Shown in pieces: positions 27,002-35,364 of a stretch of DNA of 40,468 nucleotides. Position 1 is the first letter of the stretch; every line of letters begins with the position of its first letter. The notes under the pieces are model-generated. The model saw nothing but the letters and a program-made list of their open reading frames with translations. It did not search any database and was not told where the DNA came from. Made by a program: the position numbers and the translations under genes. Source of the DNA: Mycobacterium colombiense (lineage in GTDB: Bacteria > Actinomycetota > Actinomycetes > Mycobacteriales > Mycobacteriaceae); NCBI RefSeq assembly GCF_001672755.1, contig NZ_LZKI01000176.1, positions 1-40,468 on the forward strand, written 5' to 3'.

Positions 27002-28192
27002 CTAGATGACACCCAGCACGGAGTAGACCTCGTTGGACAGCACCAGGCTGCGCGGGTCCGCGTTCGCCTTGGTGGGGTCGAAGTGATTGGCCACATACGC
27101 GTAGCCGATGCGGTGCTCCAGGTCGACGAACCCGAACGAGCCGCCCAGCCCGCCGTGGCCGAAGATCCGCGGGTTGGGTCCATTGACGCAGCGCTGGTTG
27201 AGCATGTAGCCCAGGCCCCATCCGTGGTCGGCGACCCGCGGGCCCAGCACCAGATCGGTGTCGAGGCCGCCCTGGCAGACCCGCACCAGGTCCATGTGCT
27301 CGCGGCTGAGCACCTTCTCCTGGGCGAGCGCGTTGTAGAACGTCGCCAATCCCAGCGCCGAGACCTGCCCGTTGGTGCCGGGGAACTCGAGTTCGCGCCA
27401 CAGGTTCAGGTCGTGCGAGCCGAGTTCGTCATCGGGGGCGAACCCCATCGAGATGGACAGTCCCGCCTTGGGGTGCTCGGCCAGGCTGGTGGGGTAGCCG
27501 GGGGCTTTCGCCTCGGCCAGCAGGTCGCGGGCGTGCGGCTTGTTGACCCGCTCGGCGCACCGGTGCTGCTCGCTCAGCGGCAACCCGATATGGACGTCGG
27601 CGCCGAACGGCTCGGCGATCTCGGTGCGCAGGTATTGGCCGATGGTCCGGCCCGTCACCCGGCGGAACACCTCGCCCATGATGAAACCGAAGGTCGTCAT
27701 GTGGTAGCCCTGCGCGGTCCCCGGCTCCCACCAGGGCTCGGCGGCGGCCAGCTGTTCGCAGACGTAGTCCCAGTCGGCGACCTGCTCCCATCGCATCCGG
27801 GTGCGCGGGCCGATCAGCCCGGACCGGTGGCTCATCACCATCGCCAGCGTGATGTCTTGTTTGCCCGCCTGGGCGAACTCCGGCCAGTAGTGCGCGACCG
27901 GGGCCTGCAGATCCAACTCGCCGCGGTCGGCGAGTTGGTGCACGCAGGTGGCCGACAGGCCCTTGGTGCCGGACAACACGGTGGTCAGGGTGTTCTGCCG
28001 CCACGGCCGGGTGCGGGCCGCGTCGGCCCAGCCACCCCACAGATTGACGACCAGAGACCCGTCGAACCACACCGCGACGGCGGCGCCGACTTCATCGCCC
28101 AGCGTGAAATTGCGCTCGAATGCGTCGCGAACTCCGGCAAAGTCCGAGGCGCATGACCCGTGGATTGACGCGTCGGTCGTCAGGTCGCTCAT
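27002..28192 (-). CDS. lipP: Serine esterase/class C beta-lactamase-like LipP
   Basis: 396-aa member of the beta-lactamase/penicillin-binding-like esterase family (family VIII lipolytic enzymes). The nucleophile is in the SxxK motif S74-G-T-K77, the Tyr motif in GYHMTTFG, and the late triad-like segment is GHGGLGGSFG in place of KTG. No signal peptide is seen, so an esterase role in the cytosol or at the membrane face is more likely than beta-lactam resistance. Start ATG 28192 has AGAAAGG 6 nt upstream. Length matches Rv2463 (about 394 aa). It is convergent with the secreted-protein gene and separated from it by the strong terminator. Confidence 0.9.
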   Translation of the reverse strand: MSDLTTDASIHGSCASDFAGVRDAFERNFTLGDEVGAAVAVWFDGSLVVNLWGGWADAARTRPWRQNTLTTVLSGTKGLSATCVHQLADRGELDLQAPVAHYWPEFAQAGKQDITLAMVMSHRSGLIGPRTRMRWEQVADWDYVCEQLAAAEPWWEPGTAQGYHMTTFGFIMGEVFRRVTGRTIGQYLRTEIAEPFGADVHIGLPLSEQHRCAERVNKPHARDLLAEAKAPGYPTSLAEHPKAGLSISMGFAPDDELGSHDLNLWRELEFPGTNGQVSALGLATFYNALAQEKVLSREHMDLVRVCQGGLDTDLVLGPRVADHGWGLGYMLNQRCVNGPNPRIFGHGGLGGSFGFVDLEHRIGYAYVANHFDPTKANADPRSLVLSNEVYSVLGVI

Positions 28193-28224
28193 GGCGCCTT
28201 TCTATCGAGCAGATAGTTAGCCCG

Positions 28225-28295
28225 AGCGGGCGACGGGAATCGAACCCGCGTAGCTAGTTTGGAAGACTAGGGCTCTACCATTGAGCTACGCCCGC
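28225..28295 (-). tRNA. tRNA-Gly (anticodon UCC)
   Basis: On the minus strand a complete cloverleaf can be folded: acceptor GCGGGCG/CGCCCGC, D-arm GCTC/GAGC, anticodon stem CTAGT/ACTAG with loop CTTCCAA (anticodon TCC), and T-arm GCGGG/CCCGT around TTCGATT. It is 71 nt with discriminator U; the CCA is not encoded. It reads Gly GGA/GGG codons. Confidence 0.97.
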
Positions 28296-28314
28296 ATGTA
28301 TTTAGTCGAGCGTG

Positions 28315-28320
28315 ACTGTA
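28315..28320 (-). promoter_or_regulatory. possible -10 box (TACAGT) for tRNA-Gly
   Basis: TACAGT on the minus strand lies about 20 nt upstream of the tRNA-Gly 5' end, giving a start near 28308. The -35 box is not clear. Confidence 0.35.
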
Positions 28321-28423
28321 GCTGGCGGCGAAGATCAAATCTAATCGACTCGGTTTTGTGATCGCTCCGTGAGGTCTGCGAGGTCGCTGCGCAGCCCGTG
28401 GCCAACCCGGTGTTGAGGGGCCT

Positions 28424-28429
28424 TAGGAT
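28424..28429 (+). promoter_or_regulatory. possible -10 box (TAGGAT) for tRNA-Pro/tig
   Basis: TAGGAT (TANNNT) ends 14 nt before the tRNA-Pro 5' end, so transcription would start near 28436. It might also serve tig, 80 nt after the tRNA. Confidence 0.45.
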
Positions 28430-28443
28430 CATCGAGGTCAGCG

Positions 28444-28520
28444 CGGGGTGTAGCGCAGCTTGGTAGCGCATCCGCTTTGGGAGCGGAAGGCCGCAGGTTC
28501 AAATCCTGTCACCCCGACCA
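28444..28520 (+). tRNA. tRNA-Pro (anticodon UGG), CCA encoded
   Basis: Full cloverleaf: acceptor CGGGGTG/CACCCCG, D-arm GCGC/GCGC, anticodon stem TCCGC/GCGGA with loop TTTGGGA (anticodon TGG), T-arm GCAGG/CCTGT around TTCAAAT. The discriminator A is followed by an encoded CCA, 77 nt in all. It reads Pro CCA/CCG-type codons and lies directly upstream of tig. Confidence 0.97.
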
Positions 28521-28599
28521 GCACGACCGGCCCCGTGCCATGCGCACGACCCACCGACCGCCAACAACGAGCAAAGAACGAGCACTGAGGAGCACACCC

Positions 28600-29982
28600 G
28601 TGAAGAGCACCGTCGAGCAGTTGAGCCCCACCCGGGTGCGCATCAACGTGGAGGTCCCTTTCTCGGAACTCGAGCCCGACTTCCAGCGCGCCTATAAGGA
28701 GCTGGCCCGGCAGGTGCGACTGCCCGGGTTCCGGCCGGGCAAGGCGCCGGCGAAGTTGCTGGAGGCGCGCTTCGGTCGCGAGGCGATGCTCGATCAGGTC
28801 GTCAACGAGGCGCTGCCCGCGCGGTACGGGCAGGCAGTCGCCGAATCCGAGGTGCACCCGCTGGGCCAGCCCGAAATCGAGGTCACCAAGAAGGAGTACG
28901 GCGAAGAGCTGGCCTTCACCGCCGAGGTCGACGTCCGCCCCAAGCTGACCCTGCCGGACCCCGGCGCGCTCAAGGTCTCGGTGGACCCGATCGAGGTCAG
29001 CGACGAGGACGTGGACGCCGAACTGCAGTCTCTGCGTGCGCGATTCGGCACCCTGACCGGGGTGGACCGCCCCGTCGCCGACGGCGACTTCGTCTCGATC
29101 GACCTGTCGGCGACCATCGACGGCGAGGAGATTCCGGGTGCCGCCGCGCAGGGCCTGTCCCACGAGGTCGGCTCGGGCCGACTCATCGCGGGCCTGGACG
29201 AGGCGCTGGTCGGTCTGTCCGTGGACGAGCCCAAGGAGTTCACCGCGCAGCTGGCGACCGGCGAGCATGCGGGCAAGGACGCCCAGGTGACCGTCACGGT
29301 CAAGTCGATCAAGGAACGTGAGCTGCCCGAGCCCGACGACGAGTTCGCGCAACTGGCCAGCGAGTTCGACACCATCGAGGAGCTGAAGTCCAACCTGCGC
29401 GAGCAGGTCGGCCGCACCAAGCGCGCCCAGCAGGCCGAGAACATTCGCGAGGCCGCCCTCGACACGCTGCTCGAGCAGGTCGAGGTGCCGCTGCCGGAAG
29501 CCATCGTCAAGGCCCAGGTCGACAGCGCGTTGCACAACGCCTTGCACAGCCTCGACCACGACGAGTCCAAGCTCGAGGAAGTGCTGGCCCAGCAGGGCAA
29601 GTCCCGCGAGGAGTTCGAGACCGAGACGCGCACGGCGGCCGAGACCGACGTCAAGCGGCAGCTGCTGCTCGACGCCCTGGCCGACGACCTGGAGGTGCAG
29701 GTTGGCCAGGACGACCTGACCGAGCGCCTGGTGGCGACGTCGCGGCAATACGGCATCGAGCCCCAGCAGCTGTTGGCCTACCTCCAGGAGAACAACCAGC
29801 TGCCGGCCATGTTCGCCGATGTGCGGCGGGCGCTGGCCATCGCCGAGGTGATCCGGGCGGCGACCGTCACCGACACCGCCGGAAACGCCATCGACACCAG
29901 TGAATTCTTCGGCAAGCGAGCCGGGGCCGACGAGGACTCGGGCGAGGCCGGCGAATCCGATGAGGCTGACGCCGGGGAGTGA
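28600..29982 (+). CDS. tig: Trigger factor
   Basis: 460-aa ribosome-associated chaperone with peptidyl-prolyl isomerase activity, which shields nascent chains at the tunnel exit. N-terminal domain (1-~110) has the ribosome-binding signature GFRPGKAP. The FKBP-like PPIase domain (~150-245) includes GDFVSIDLSATIDGEE and GLDEALVGL, and the helical C-terminal domain carries the substrate cradle. The C-terminus ends in an acidic stretch (DEDSGEAGESDEADAGE), common in actinobacterial Tig. Start GTG 28600 is preceded by GAGGAG with an 8-nt gap. The order tig-clpP1-clpP2 couples nascent-chain folding with degradation, as in other bacteria. Confidence 0.96.
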   Translation: MKSTVEQLSPTRVRINVEVPFSELEPDFQRAYKELARQVRLPGFRPGKAPAKLLEARFGREAMLDQVVNEALPARYGQAVAESEVHPLGQPEIEVTKKEYGEELAFTAEVDVRPKLTLPDPGALKVSVDPIEVSDEDVDAELQSLRARFGTLTGVDRPVADGDFVSIDLSATIDGEEIPGAAAQGLSHEVGSGRLIAGLDEALVGLSVDEPKEFTAQLATGEHAGKDAQVTVTVKSIKERELPEPDDEFAQLASEFDTIEELKSNLREQVGRTKRAQQAENIREAALDTLLEQVEVPLPEAIVKAQVDSALHNALHSLDHDESKLEEVLAQQGKSREEFETETRTAAETDVKRQLLLDALADDLEVQVGQDDLTERLVATSRQYGIEPQQLLAYLQENNQLPAMFADVRRALAIAEVIRAATVTDTAGNAIDTSEFFGKRAGADEDSGEAGESDEADAGE

Positions 29983-30055
29983 CCGCGCCATGACGCTGTG
30001 AGCGAACGTGCCCTTTTCAGGGGTGCGTGGCCGCGAAACAGTGGGCTCGGTTGGT

Positions 30056-30061
30056 TAGTGT
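30056..30061 (+). promoter_or_regulatory. possible -10 box (TAGTGT) for clpP1P2
   Basis: TAGTGT (TANNNT) lies 38 nt before GTG 30099 in the 116-bp tig-clpP1 gap. M. tuberculosis clpP1P2 is activated by ClgR; I could not recognise a convincing ClgR palindrome here, although GCGTGGCCGCG just upstream is GC-palindromic. Confidence 0.35.
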
Positions 30062-30098
30062 CGTGAATACGGATCTCGAGAAAGCAGGTAACCCAGTC

Positions 30099-30698
30099 GT
30101 GACTGACATGCGTTCAAACTCGCAGGGTCTCAACCTCACGGACTCGGTCTATGAGCGCTTGCTGTCCGAGCGCATCATCTTCCTGGGTTCGGAGGTGAGC
30201 GACGAAATCGCCAATCGGCTGTGCGCGCAGATTCTGCTGCTCGCCGCCGAGGACGCCACCAAGGACATTTCGCTGTACATCAATTCACCGGGCGGATCGA
30301 TCAGCGCCGGGATGGCGATCTACGACACCATGGTGCTGGCGCCGTGCGACATCGCCACCTACGCGATGGGCATGGCCGCCTCGATGGGCGAGTTCTTGCT
30401 GGCCGCCGGCACCAAGGGCAAGCGGTATGCGTTGCCGCACGCCCGCATCCTGATGCACCAGCCGCTCGGTGGGGTGACCGGAAGCGCGGCCGACATCGCC
30501 ATCCAGGCCGAGCAGTTCCACGTCATCAAGAAGGAGATGTTCCGGCTCAACGCCGAGTTCACCGGCCAGTCGATCGAACGCATCGAGGCCGACTCCGATC
30601 GCGACCGGTGGTTCACCGCGCAGGAAGCCCTGGAATACGGCTTCGTCGACCACATCATCACCCGCGCCGCCCACATCACCAATGGAGAAGCCCAGTGA
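30099..30698 (+). CDS. clpP1: ATP-dependent Clp protease proteolytic subunit 1
   Basis: 199-aa serine protease subunit; with ClpP2 it forms the mixed double-ring peptidase essential in mycobacteria, fed by ClpX or ClpC1. Catalytic triad S95 (GMAASMGEF), H120 (ARILMHQPLGG) and D169 are in the standard places. GTG 30099 (then TDMRSNSQG) matches the known N-terminus; upstream in-frame starts would add residues with no family support. AGCAGG lies about 10 nt upstream. The stop overlaps the clpP2 start by 4 bp (GTGA), fitting an equimolar ClpP1:ClpP2 complex. Confidence 0.95.
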   Translation: MTDMRSNSQGLNLTDSVYERLLSERIIFLGSEVSDEIANRLCAQILLLAAEDATKDISLYINSPGGSISAGMAIYDTMVLAPCDIATYAMGMAASMGEFLLAAGTKGKRYALPHARILMHQPLGGVTGSAADIAIQAEQFHVIKKEMFRLNAEFTGQSIERIEADSDRDRWFTAQEALEYGFVDHIITRAAHITNGEAQ

Positions 30699-31330
30699 AC
30701 CCCGAAACCCAGCCCCAGGCGCGCTACATCCTGCCCTCGTTCATCGAGCACTCCAGCTTCGGTGTCAAGGAGTCCAACCCGTATAACAAGCTGTTCGAGG
30801 AGCGCATCATCTTCCTCGGCGTGCAGGTCGACGACGCGTCGGCGAACGACATCATGGCGCAGCTGCTGGTGCTCGAGTCGCTGGACCCCGACCGTGACAT
30901 CACCATGTACATCAACTCGCCCGGTGGCGGATTCACCTCGCTGATGGCGATTTACGACACCATGCAGTACGTGCGCGCCGACATCCAGACCGTGTGCCTG
31001 GGCCAGGCCGCCTCGGCGGCCGCGGTCCTGCTGGCCGCCGGGACACCGGGCAAGCGGATGGCGCTGCCCAACGCCCGGGTGCTCATCCACCAGCCCTCGC
31101 TGCAGGGCGTGATCCAGGGGCAGTTCTCCGATCTGGAGATCCAGGCCGCCGAGATCGAGCGGATGCGCACGCTGATGGAGACCACCCTGGCCCGCCACAC
31201 CGGCAAGGACGCCGCGACGGTCCGCAAGGACACCGACCGGGACAAGATCCTGACCGCCGACGAGGCCAAGGACTACGGGATCATCGACACCGTGCTGGAG
31301 TACCGGAAGCTTTCGGCGCAGACGGCCTAG
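30695..31330 (+). CDS. clpP2: ATP-dependent Clp protease proteolytic subunit 2
   Basis: 211-aa partner of ClpP1. The catalytic Ser is S107 in GQAASAAA and the His is H132 in VLIHQPS; the INSPGGGFTS loop is conserved. The extended N-terminus (YILPSFIEHSSFGVKESNPY) is characteristic of ClpP2, which is the ATPase-docking ring. Start GTG 30695 overlaps the clpP1 stop and follows GGAGAAG by about 5 nt. The stop codon TAG shares a CTAG tetranucleotide with the stop of mmuM on the other strand, so the two genes end nose to nose with no spacer. Confidence 0.95.
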   Translation: MNPETQPQARYILPSFIEHSSFGVKESNPYNKLFEERIIFLGVQVDDASANDIMAQLLVLESLDPDRDITMYINSPGGGFTSLMAIYDTMQYVRADIQTVCLGQAASAAAVLLAAGTPGKRMALPNARVLIHQPSLQGVIQGQFSDLEIQAAEIERMRTLMETTLARHTGKDAATVRKDTDRDKILTADEAKDYGIIDTVLEYRKLSAQTA

Positions 31331-32217
31331 CGGTTTCGGCGAAGGTCGGCGATCTCGGCGGGCCCCACCCGGCAGCATCCGCCGACGATGCGGGCACCGG
31401 CCGCGGTCCACTGCGCCGCCAGGTCCGCCCTGAACCGTGACGGGCCAATCCACTTGTGCTGCAATGCATCCCAGCGTTCGCCGCTGTTCGGGTAGACGAT
31501 GACGGGCTTCCCGACGGCGGCGGCGCGCGCGATCGCGGGCAACACGTCGTCGGGTGTACAGCAGTTCACCCCGACCGCGACGACCTCGTCGACACCGGCC
31601 GCCACCGCGAACGCGTCGGCCAGCGGCTGCCCGGCGCGGGTCCGGTCGCCGTCGATGGTGTAGCTCAGCCAGGCCGGCTTCCCGACCGAGTGCACCAGCT
31701 CGGCCAGGGCCTGCGCCTCGTCGACGTCGGGCACGGTTTCGCACGCCAGCAGGTCCGCGCCGGCGTCGGCCAGGGTCTCCAGCCGCGGGCGATGCCATCG
31801 CGCCAGGGCCGCGACCGACAGGCCGTAGCGCCCGCGGTACTCCGATCCGTCGGCCAGCGCCGCGCCGTACGGTCCGATCGAGGCGGCGACGAGCAGCCCA
31901 CTACCGCCGGATTCGTCCCGTGCCGCTTTGGCGAGGTCGACGCTGCGTCGCAACAGCCTGGCGGTGTCCTGCCGATCGAAGCCGCGGGCGGCGAACCCTT
32001 CGAACGATGCCTGGTAGCTGGCCGTCGTCGCGATCGTGGCCCCGGCGCGGAAGTACGCGGCGTGTACGGCGGCGATGGCCTGCGGGGCGTCGGCGAGCAG
32101 CCTGGCCGACCACAACGGGTCGGACAGGTCATGGCCGCGCGCTTCGAGCTCGGTGGCCAAGCCGCCATCGAGCAGTACGGATCCGCCGGGCCATGCAAAG
32201 CCCCCAGCCAAACCCAC
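31327..32217 (-). CDS. mmuM: Homocysteine S-methyltransferase MmuM
   Basis: 296-aa zinc-dependent methyltransferase that makes methionine from homocysteine using S-methylmethionine or SAM as methyl donor. It opens LLDGGLATELEARGHDL, the DGGxxT signature of the fold, and carries the zinc ligands: one Cys in VGVNCC and the Cys pair in GGCCRVGP near the C-terminus. GTG 32217 is chosen because a TACAGT -10 box lies exactly 6 nt upstream; an in-frame extension to 32295 would read through that box. Matches Rv2458. In M. tuberculosis the efflux gene jefA separates it from clpP2; here they abut. Confidence 0.93.
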   Translation of the reverse strand: MGLAGGFAWPGGSVLLDGGLATELEARGHDLSDPLWSARLLADAPQAIAAVHAAYFRAGATIATTASYQASFEGFAARGFDRQDTARLLRRSVDLAKAARDESGGSGLLVAASIGPYGAALADGSEYRGRYGLSVAALARWHRPRLETLADAGADLLACETVPDVDEAQALAELVHSVGKPAWLSYTIDGDRTRAGQPLADAFAVAAGVDEVVAVGVNCCTPDDVLPAIARAAAVGKPVIVYPNSGERWDALQHKWIGPSRFRADLAAQWTAAGARIVGGCCRVGPAEIADLRRNR

Positions 32218-32223
32218 GACGCC

Positions 32224-32229
32224 ACTGTA
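32224..32229 (-). promoter_or_regulatory. -10 box TACAGT for leaderless mmuM
   Basis: Minus-strand TACAGT (TANNNT) is separated by 6 nt from GTG 32217, so the mRNA would start at or next to the start codon. No Shine-Dalgarno is present. Confidence 0.5.
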
Positions 32230-32546
32230 GGGTGAAATCTTGGGGGTCCGCCCAGGCCTCGCGTGAATGTTGGCGTTGGGTTGGCACCTCCACACCGAAG
32301 CAAGGTCGGAGGGCGGCCAGCCTCGGTCGCGTCACAACCGCGACACGCCAAAGACACGCAAAGCGCGCCTTTCGCGAGTGACGGGCACCGTCTGGCTATA
32401 TGTTTCATCCATACGGACATGCATGAATACCACCGACGCGATTCGGCCCTTATGGTCGCGTCGGGCCCGAACAAACGGGTAGCGTCGGTGAATACATGCG
32501 GGGACAGGCAAGACCAACGGCGAACAGGAAGTAGGCCCTCAGCACC
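32230..32546. other. mmuM-clpX divergent intergenic region (317 bp)
   Basis: No gene is supported here. The mmuM promoter lies at the left edge. On the plus strand there are two TANNNT-like sites: TATATG-type at about 32397 and TAGCGT at 32480-32485. A 12-codon ORF (ATG 32496 to TAG 32534) sits between the latter and clpX. No Shine-Dalgarno of normal spacing precedes clpX; AGGAAG ends about 16 nt before ATG 32547. Confidence 0.5.
32480..32485 (+). promoter_or_regulatory. possible -10 box (TAGCGT) for clpX
   Basis: TAGCGT fits TANNNT and predicts a start near 32492, with a leader of about 55 nt. Other sites further upstream remain possible. Confidence 0.35.
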
Positions 32547-33827
32547 ATGGCGCGCATCGGAGACGGCGGTGACCTGCTGAAGTGCTCGTTCTGCGGGAAG
32601 AGCCAGAAGCAGGTCAAGAAACTCATTGCTGGCCCCGGCGTATACATCTGCGATGAATGCATCGATCTCTGCAACGAGATCATCGAGGAGGAGCTCGCCG
32701 ACGCCGACGACGTGAAGCTTGATGAACTCCCCAAGCCGATCGAGATCCGGGAGTTCCTCGAGGGATACGTCATCGGGCAGGACACCGCCAAGCGGACGCT
32801 GGCCGTAGCCGTCTACAACCACTACAAGCGGATCCAGGCCGGTGAAAAGGGCCGGGACTCGCGGCACGAGCCGGTCGAGCTGACCAAGTCCAACATCTTG
32901 ATGCTCGGACCGACCGGTTGCGGCAAGACCTACCTCGCCCAGACGCTCGCCAAGATGCTCAACGTCCCGTTCGCGATCGCCGACGCCACCGCCCTGACCG
33001 AAGCCGGCTACGTCGGTGAGGACGTGGAGAACATCTTGCTCAAGCTGATCCAGGCCGCCGACTACGACGTCAAGCGCGCCGAGACCGGCATCATCTACAT
33101 CGACGAGGTCGACAAGATCGCCCGAAAGAGCGAAAACCCGTCGATCACCCGCGACGTCTCCGGAGAAGGCGTCCAGCAGGCCCTGCTGAAGATCCTGGAA
33201 GGCACCCAGGCCTCGGTTCCCCCGCAGGGCGGCCGCAAGCACCCGCACCAGGAGTTCATCCAGATCGACACCACCAACGTGCTGTTCATCGTCGCCGGCG
33301 CCTTCGCGGGCCTGGAGAAGATCATCTACGAGCGCGTCGGCAAGCGCGGCCTGGGCTTCGGGGCCGAGGTGCGCTCCAAGGCCGAGATCGACACCACCGA
33401 TCACTTCGCCGAGGTGATGCCCGAGGACCTGATCAAGTTCGGCCTGATCCCCGAGTTCATCGGGCGGCTCCCCGTCGTCGCCTCGGTCACCAACCTGGAC
33501 CGCGAATCGTTGGTCAAGATCCTGTCCGAGCCGAAGAACGCGCTGGTCAAGCAGTACACCCGGCTGTTCGAGATGGACAATGTCGAGCTCGAGTTCACCG
33601 ACGACGCCCTGGAAGCGATCGCCGACCAGGCGATCCACCGCGGCACCGGCGCCCGTGGCCTGCGGGCCATCATGGAAGAGGTCCTGCTGCCGGTGATGTA
33701 CGACATCCCGAGCCGCGACGACGTCGCCAAGGTCGTGGTGACCAAGGAGACCGTCCAGGACAACGTCCTGCCGACGATCGTGCCGCGCAAGCCTTCCCGT
33801 TCCGAGCGTCGCGACAAGAGCGCTTAA
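32547..33827 (+). CDS. clpX: ClpX unfoldase, ATPase partner of ClpP1P2
   Basis: 426-aa AAA+ unfoldase. Residues 1-~60 form the zinc-binding adaptor domain (C13-x2-C16, C35-x2-C38). The AAA+ core has Walker A GPTGCGKT (121-128), the pore loop GYVGEDVE and Walker B IIYIDEVD (D186/E187). The segment KRGLGFGAE is the IGF-type loop, here LGF, which docks on the ClpP ring. Length is normal. Start ATG 32547 (MARIGDGGDLLKCSFCG) is the family start. It is not in the clpP operon but only 1.2 kb away, separated by mmuM on the other strand, as in M. tuberculosis. Confidence 0.96.
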   Translation: MARIGDGGDLLKCSFCGKSQKQVKKLIAGPGVYICDECIDLCNEIIEEELADADDVKLDELPKPIEIREFLEGYVIGQDTAKRTLAVAVYNHYKRIQAGEKGRDSRHEPVELTKSNILMLGPTGCGKTYLAQTLAKMLNVPFAIADATALTEAGYVGEDVENILLKLIQAADYDVKRAETGIIYIDEVDKIARKSENPSITRDVSGEGVQQALLKILEGTQASVPPQGGRKHPHQEFIQIDTTNVLFIVAGAFAGLEKIIYERVGKRGLGFGAEVRSKAEIDTTDHFAEVMPEDLIKFGLIPEFIGRLPVVASVTNLDRESLVKILSEPKNALVKQYTRLFEMDNVELEFTDDALEAIADQAIHRGTGARGLRAIMEEVLLPVMYDIPSRDDVAKVVVTKETVQDNVLPTIVPRKPSRSERRDKSA

Positions 33828-33834
33828 GTAGATC

Positions 33835-35118
33835 CTGGAGCGCACCGGCACACCCAGCGGTGGCGTTCCCAAGCGCGTTGCGCACGGCCTGGACCTGCTG
33901 AACTTCCTGCTCGCCGACGTTCGCGACGGCCTGGGCCCGTACCTGTCGATCTACCTGTTGCTGACCCATCACTGGGATCAGGAGTCGATCGGCTTCGTCA
34001 TGGCGGTCGGGGGCATCGGGGCGATTGTCGCGCAGGGTCCGGCCGGCGCCCTGGTGGACAGAACCACCGCCAAGCGGGCGCTGATCATCGGCGGCGCGTT
34101 GACGATCACGGCGGCGTCGGTGGCGATGCCCTTGTTCCCCGGCTTCTATTCCATCTCGGTGCTGCAAGCGCTGACCGGGATCGCCGGATCCGTTTTCGCG
34201 CCTGCGTTGGCTGCCATCACGCTGGGGCTTGTCGGCTCCCGGCGTTTCTCCCGGCGGATCGGACGCAACGAGTCGTTCAACCACGCGGGGAATGCCTGCG
34301 CCGCAGCGATCACCGGCGCACTGGCCTATGTTTCCGGACCGGTGGTGGTGTTCTGGGTGCTGGCCGCCATGGCGGGGGCCAGTGTGGTTGCGACACTGTG
34401 GATTCCGGGTGACGCGATCGACCACGACGTGGCCCGGGGCATGGACCATCTCGCCGGAGAACCGCACCCGCCGCCATCCCGGCTGACCGCGCTGCTGGGT
34501 AATCGGCGGCTGATCATCTTCGCCGTGACGGTCATCGCCTTCCACTTTGCCAACGCGGCCATGCTGCCGCTGGTCGGTCAGCGCCTGGCGCTGCACAACA
34601 AGGACGTGGGGACCGCCTTGATGGCCGGCTGCATCGTGGCCGCGCAGGTCGTTATGGTGCCGGTGGCCTACGTCGCGGGGGCCAAGGCCGATTCCTGGGG
34701 GCGAAAGCCGATCTTCCTGGCCGGATTCGCCGTCCTGGCCGCGCGCGGATTCCTCTACACCTGGTCGGACAACTCCTACTGGCTGGTGGGCGTGCAGCTG
34801 CTCGACGGCGTCGGAGCTGGCGTGTTCGGCGCGCTGTTTCCCCTGGTCGTGCAGGATGTCACGCACGGAAGCGGCCGATTCAACATCAGCTTGGGGGCGA
34901 TAACGGCGGCGACCGGCACCGGCGCCGCGGTGTCGAACCTCGTCGCGGGCTCGATCGTTGTCGCGGCCGGCTACGACGCCGCGTTCGTCTTCCTGGGTGC
35001 CGTCGCCGCGGCCGGCTTCGTGCTGTATCTGATCGCGATGCCGGAAACGGCGGCGACAAGATCTGGCGCTGGATTCGCGGCAGCCGGAGGCGGGCACGGT
35101 ATGGACGACAGTAGCTAA
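33835..35118 (+). CDS. MFS transporter (Rv2456c-like), start codon uncertain
   Basis: Major facilitator superfamily efflux-type membrane protein, up to 427 aa, close to the usual 12-helix size. The coding frame is open from the stop at 33829-33831 onward, and the conserved first helix (LDLLNFLLADVRDGLGPYL) is encoded from about 33890. Yet no ATG, GTG or TTG exists in frame before TTG 33958, which would delete helix 1. The best upstream candidate is CTG 33835 (CTG-GAG-CGC-ACC), 7 nt after the clpX stop and perhaps translated by coupling. GRKP-like loop 2-3/8-9 motifs include WGRKPIFLAGF at the second half. Substrate is unknown. It may be a non-standard start, a damaged gene or a sequence error. 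Confidence 0.75.
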   Translation: MERTGTPSGGVPKRVAHGLDLLNFLLADVRDGLGPYLSIYLLLTHHWDQESIGFVMAVGGIGAIVAQGPAGALVDRTTAKRALIIGGALTITAASVAMPLFPGFYSISVLQALTGIAGSVFAPALAAITLGLVGSRRFSRRIGRNESFNHAGNACAAAITGALAYVSGPVVVFWVLAAMAGASVVATLWIPGDAIDHDVARGMDHLAGEPHPPPSRLTALLGNRRLIIFAVTVIAFHFANAAMLPLVGQRLALHNKDVGTALMAGCIVAAQVVMVPVAYVAGAKADSWGRKPIFLAGFAVLAARGFLYTWSDNSYWLVGVQLLDGVGAGVFGALFPLVVQDVTHGSGRFNISLGAITAATGTGAAVSNLVAGSIVVAAGYDAAFVFLGAVAAAGFVLYLIAMPETAATRSGAGFAAAGGGHGMDDSS

Positions 35119-35165
35119 CGCGCAATACGTGACCAACAACACAGTTTGGTCGGGTACTCGCCAGT

Positions 35166-35189
35166 AGCCCGTCGCTGACTTCGGGTTTT
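35166..35189 (+). terminator. weak intrinsic-terminator-like hairpin after the MFS gene
   Basis: AGCCCG (35166-35171) can pair with CGGGTT (35182-35187, one G-U pair), followed by a short run of T. It lies 48 nt after the MFS stop, before the korA promoter region. Confidence 0.35.
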
Positions 35190-35364
35190 GCTGACAATGC
35201 GGCGGCGTGGCACGCATAAGGGACGGCCATGCAACCCTCAAAGAAATGCCATAATTGATACCGGCAGTGACATAAAGCGCTGGTGCGCTGAGGCCGCTCC
35301 GATGGCGCGTAACCTGGAACGTCGGCGGAGTGTCTGTCCGGTGAGCAAAGTGGAGGGCAAAGAC

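Noticed and set aside
27002..28192. LipP as a true beta-lactamase
   Set aside because: The SxxK site exists, but the late motif is HGG rather than KTG and no signal peptide is present; family VIII esterase is the better call.
28225..28520. tRNA pair as an integration (att) site of a mobile element
   Set aside because: No integrase, no direct repeat of a tRNA 3' end and no shift in gene content or composition is visible around it.
31665..33872. 735-codon open frame on the minus strand opposite clpX and mmuM, and similar long frames at 6491-8446 and 9355-11043 (minus)
   Set aside because: They mirror the codon phase of real genes in GC-rich DNA, their translations are low-complexity Arg/Gly/His-rich, and they show no family motif or ribosome-binding site.
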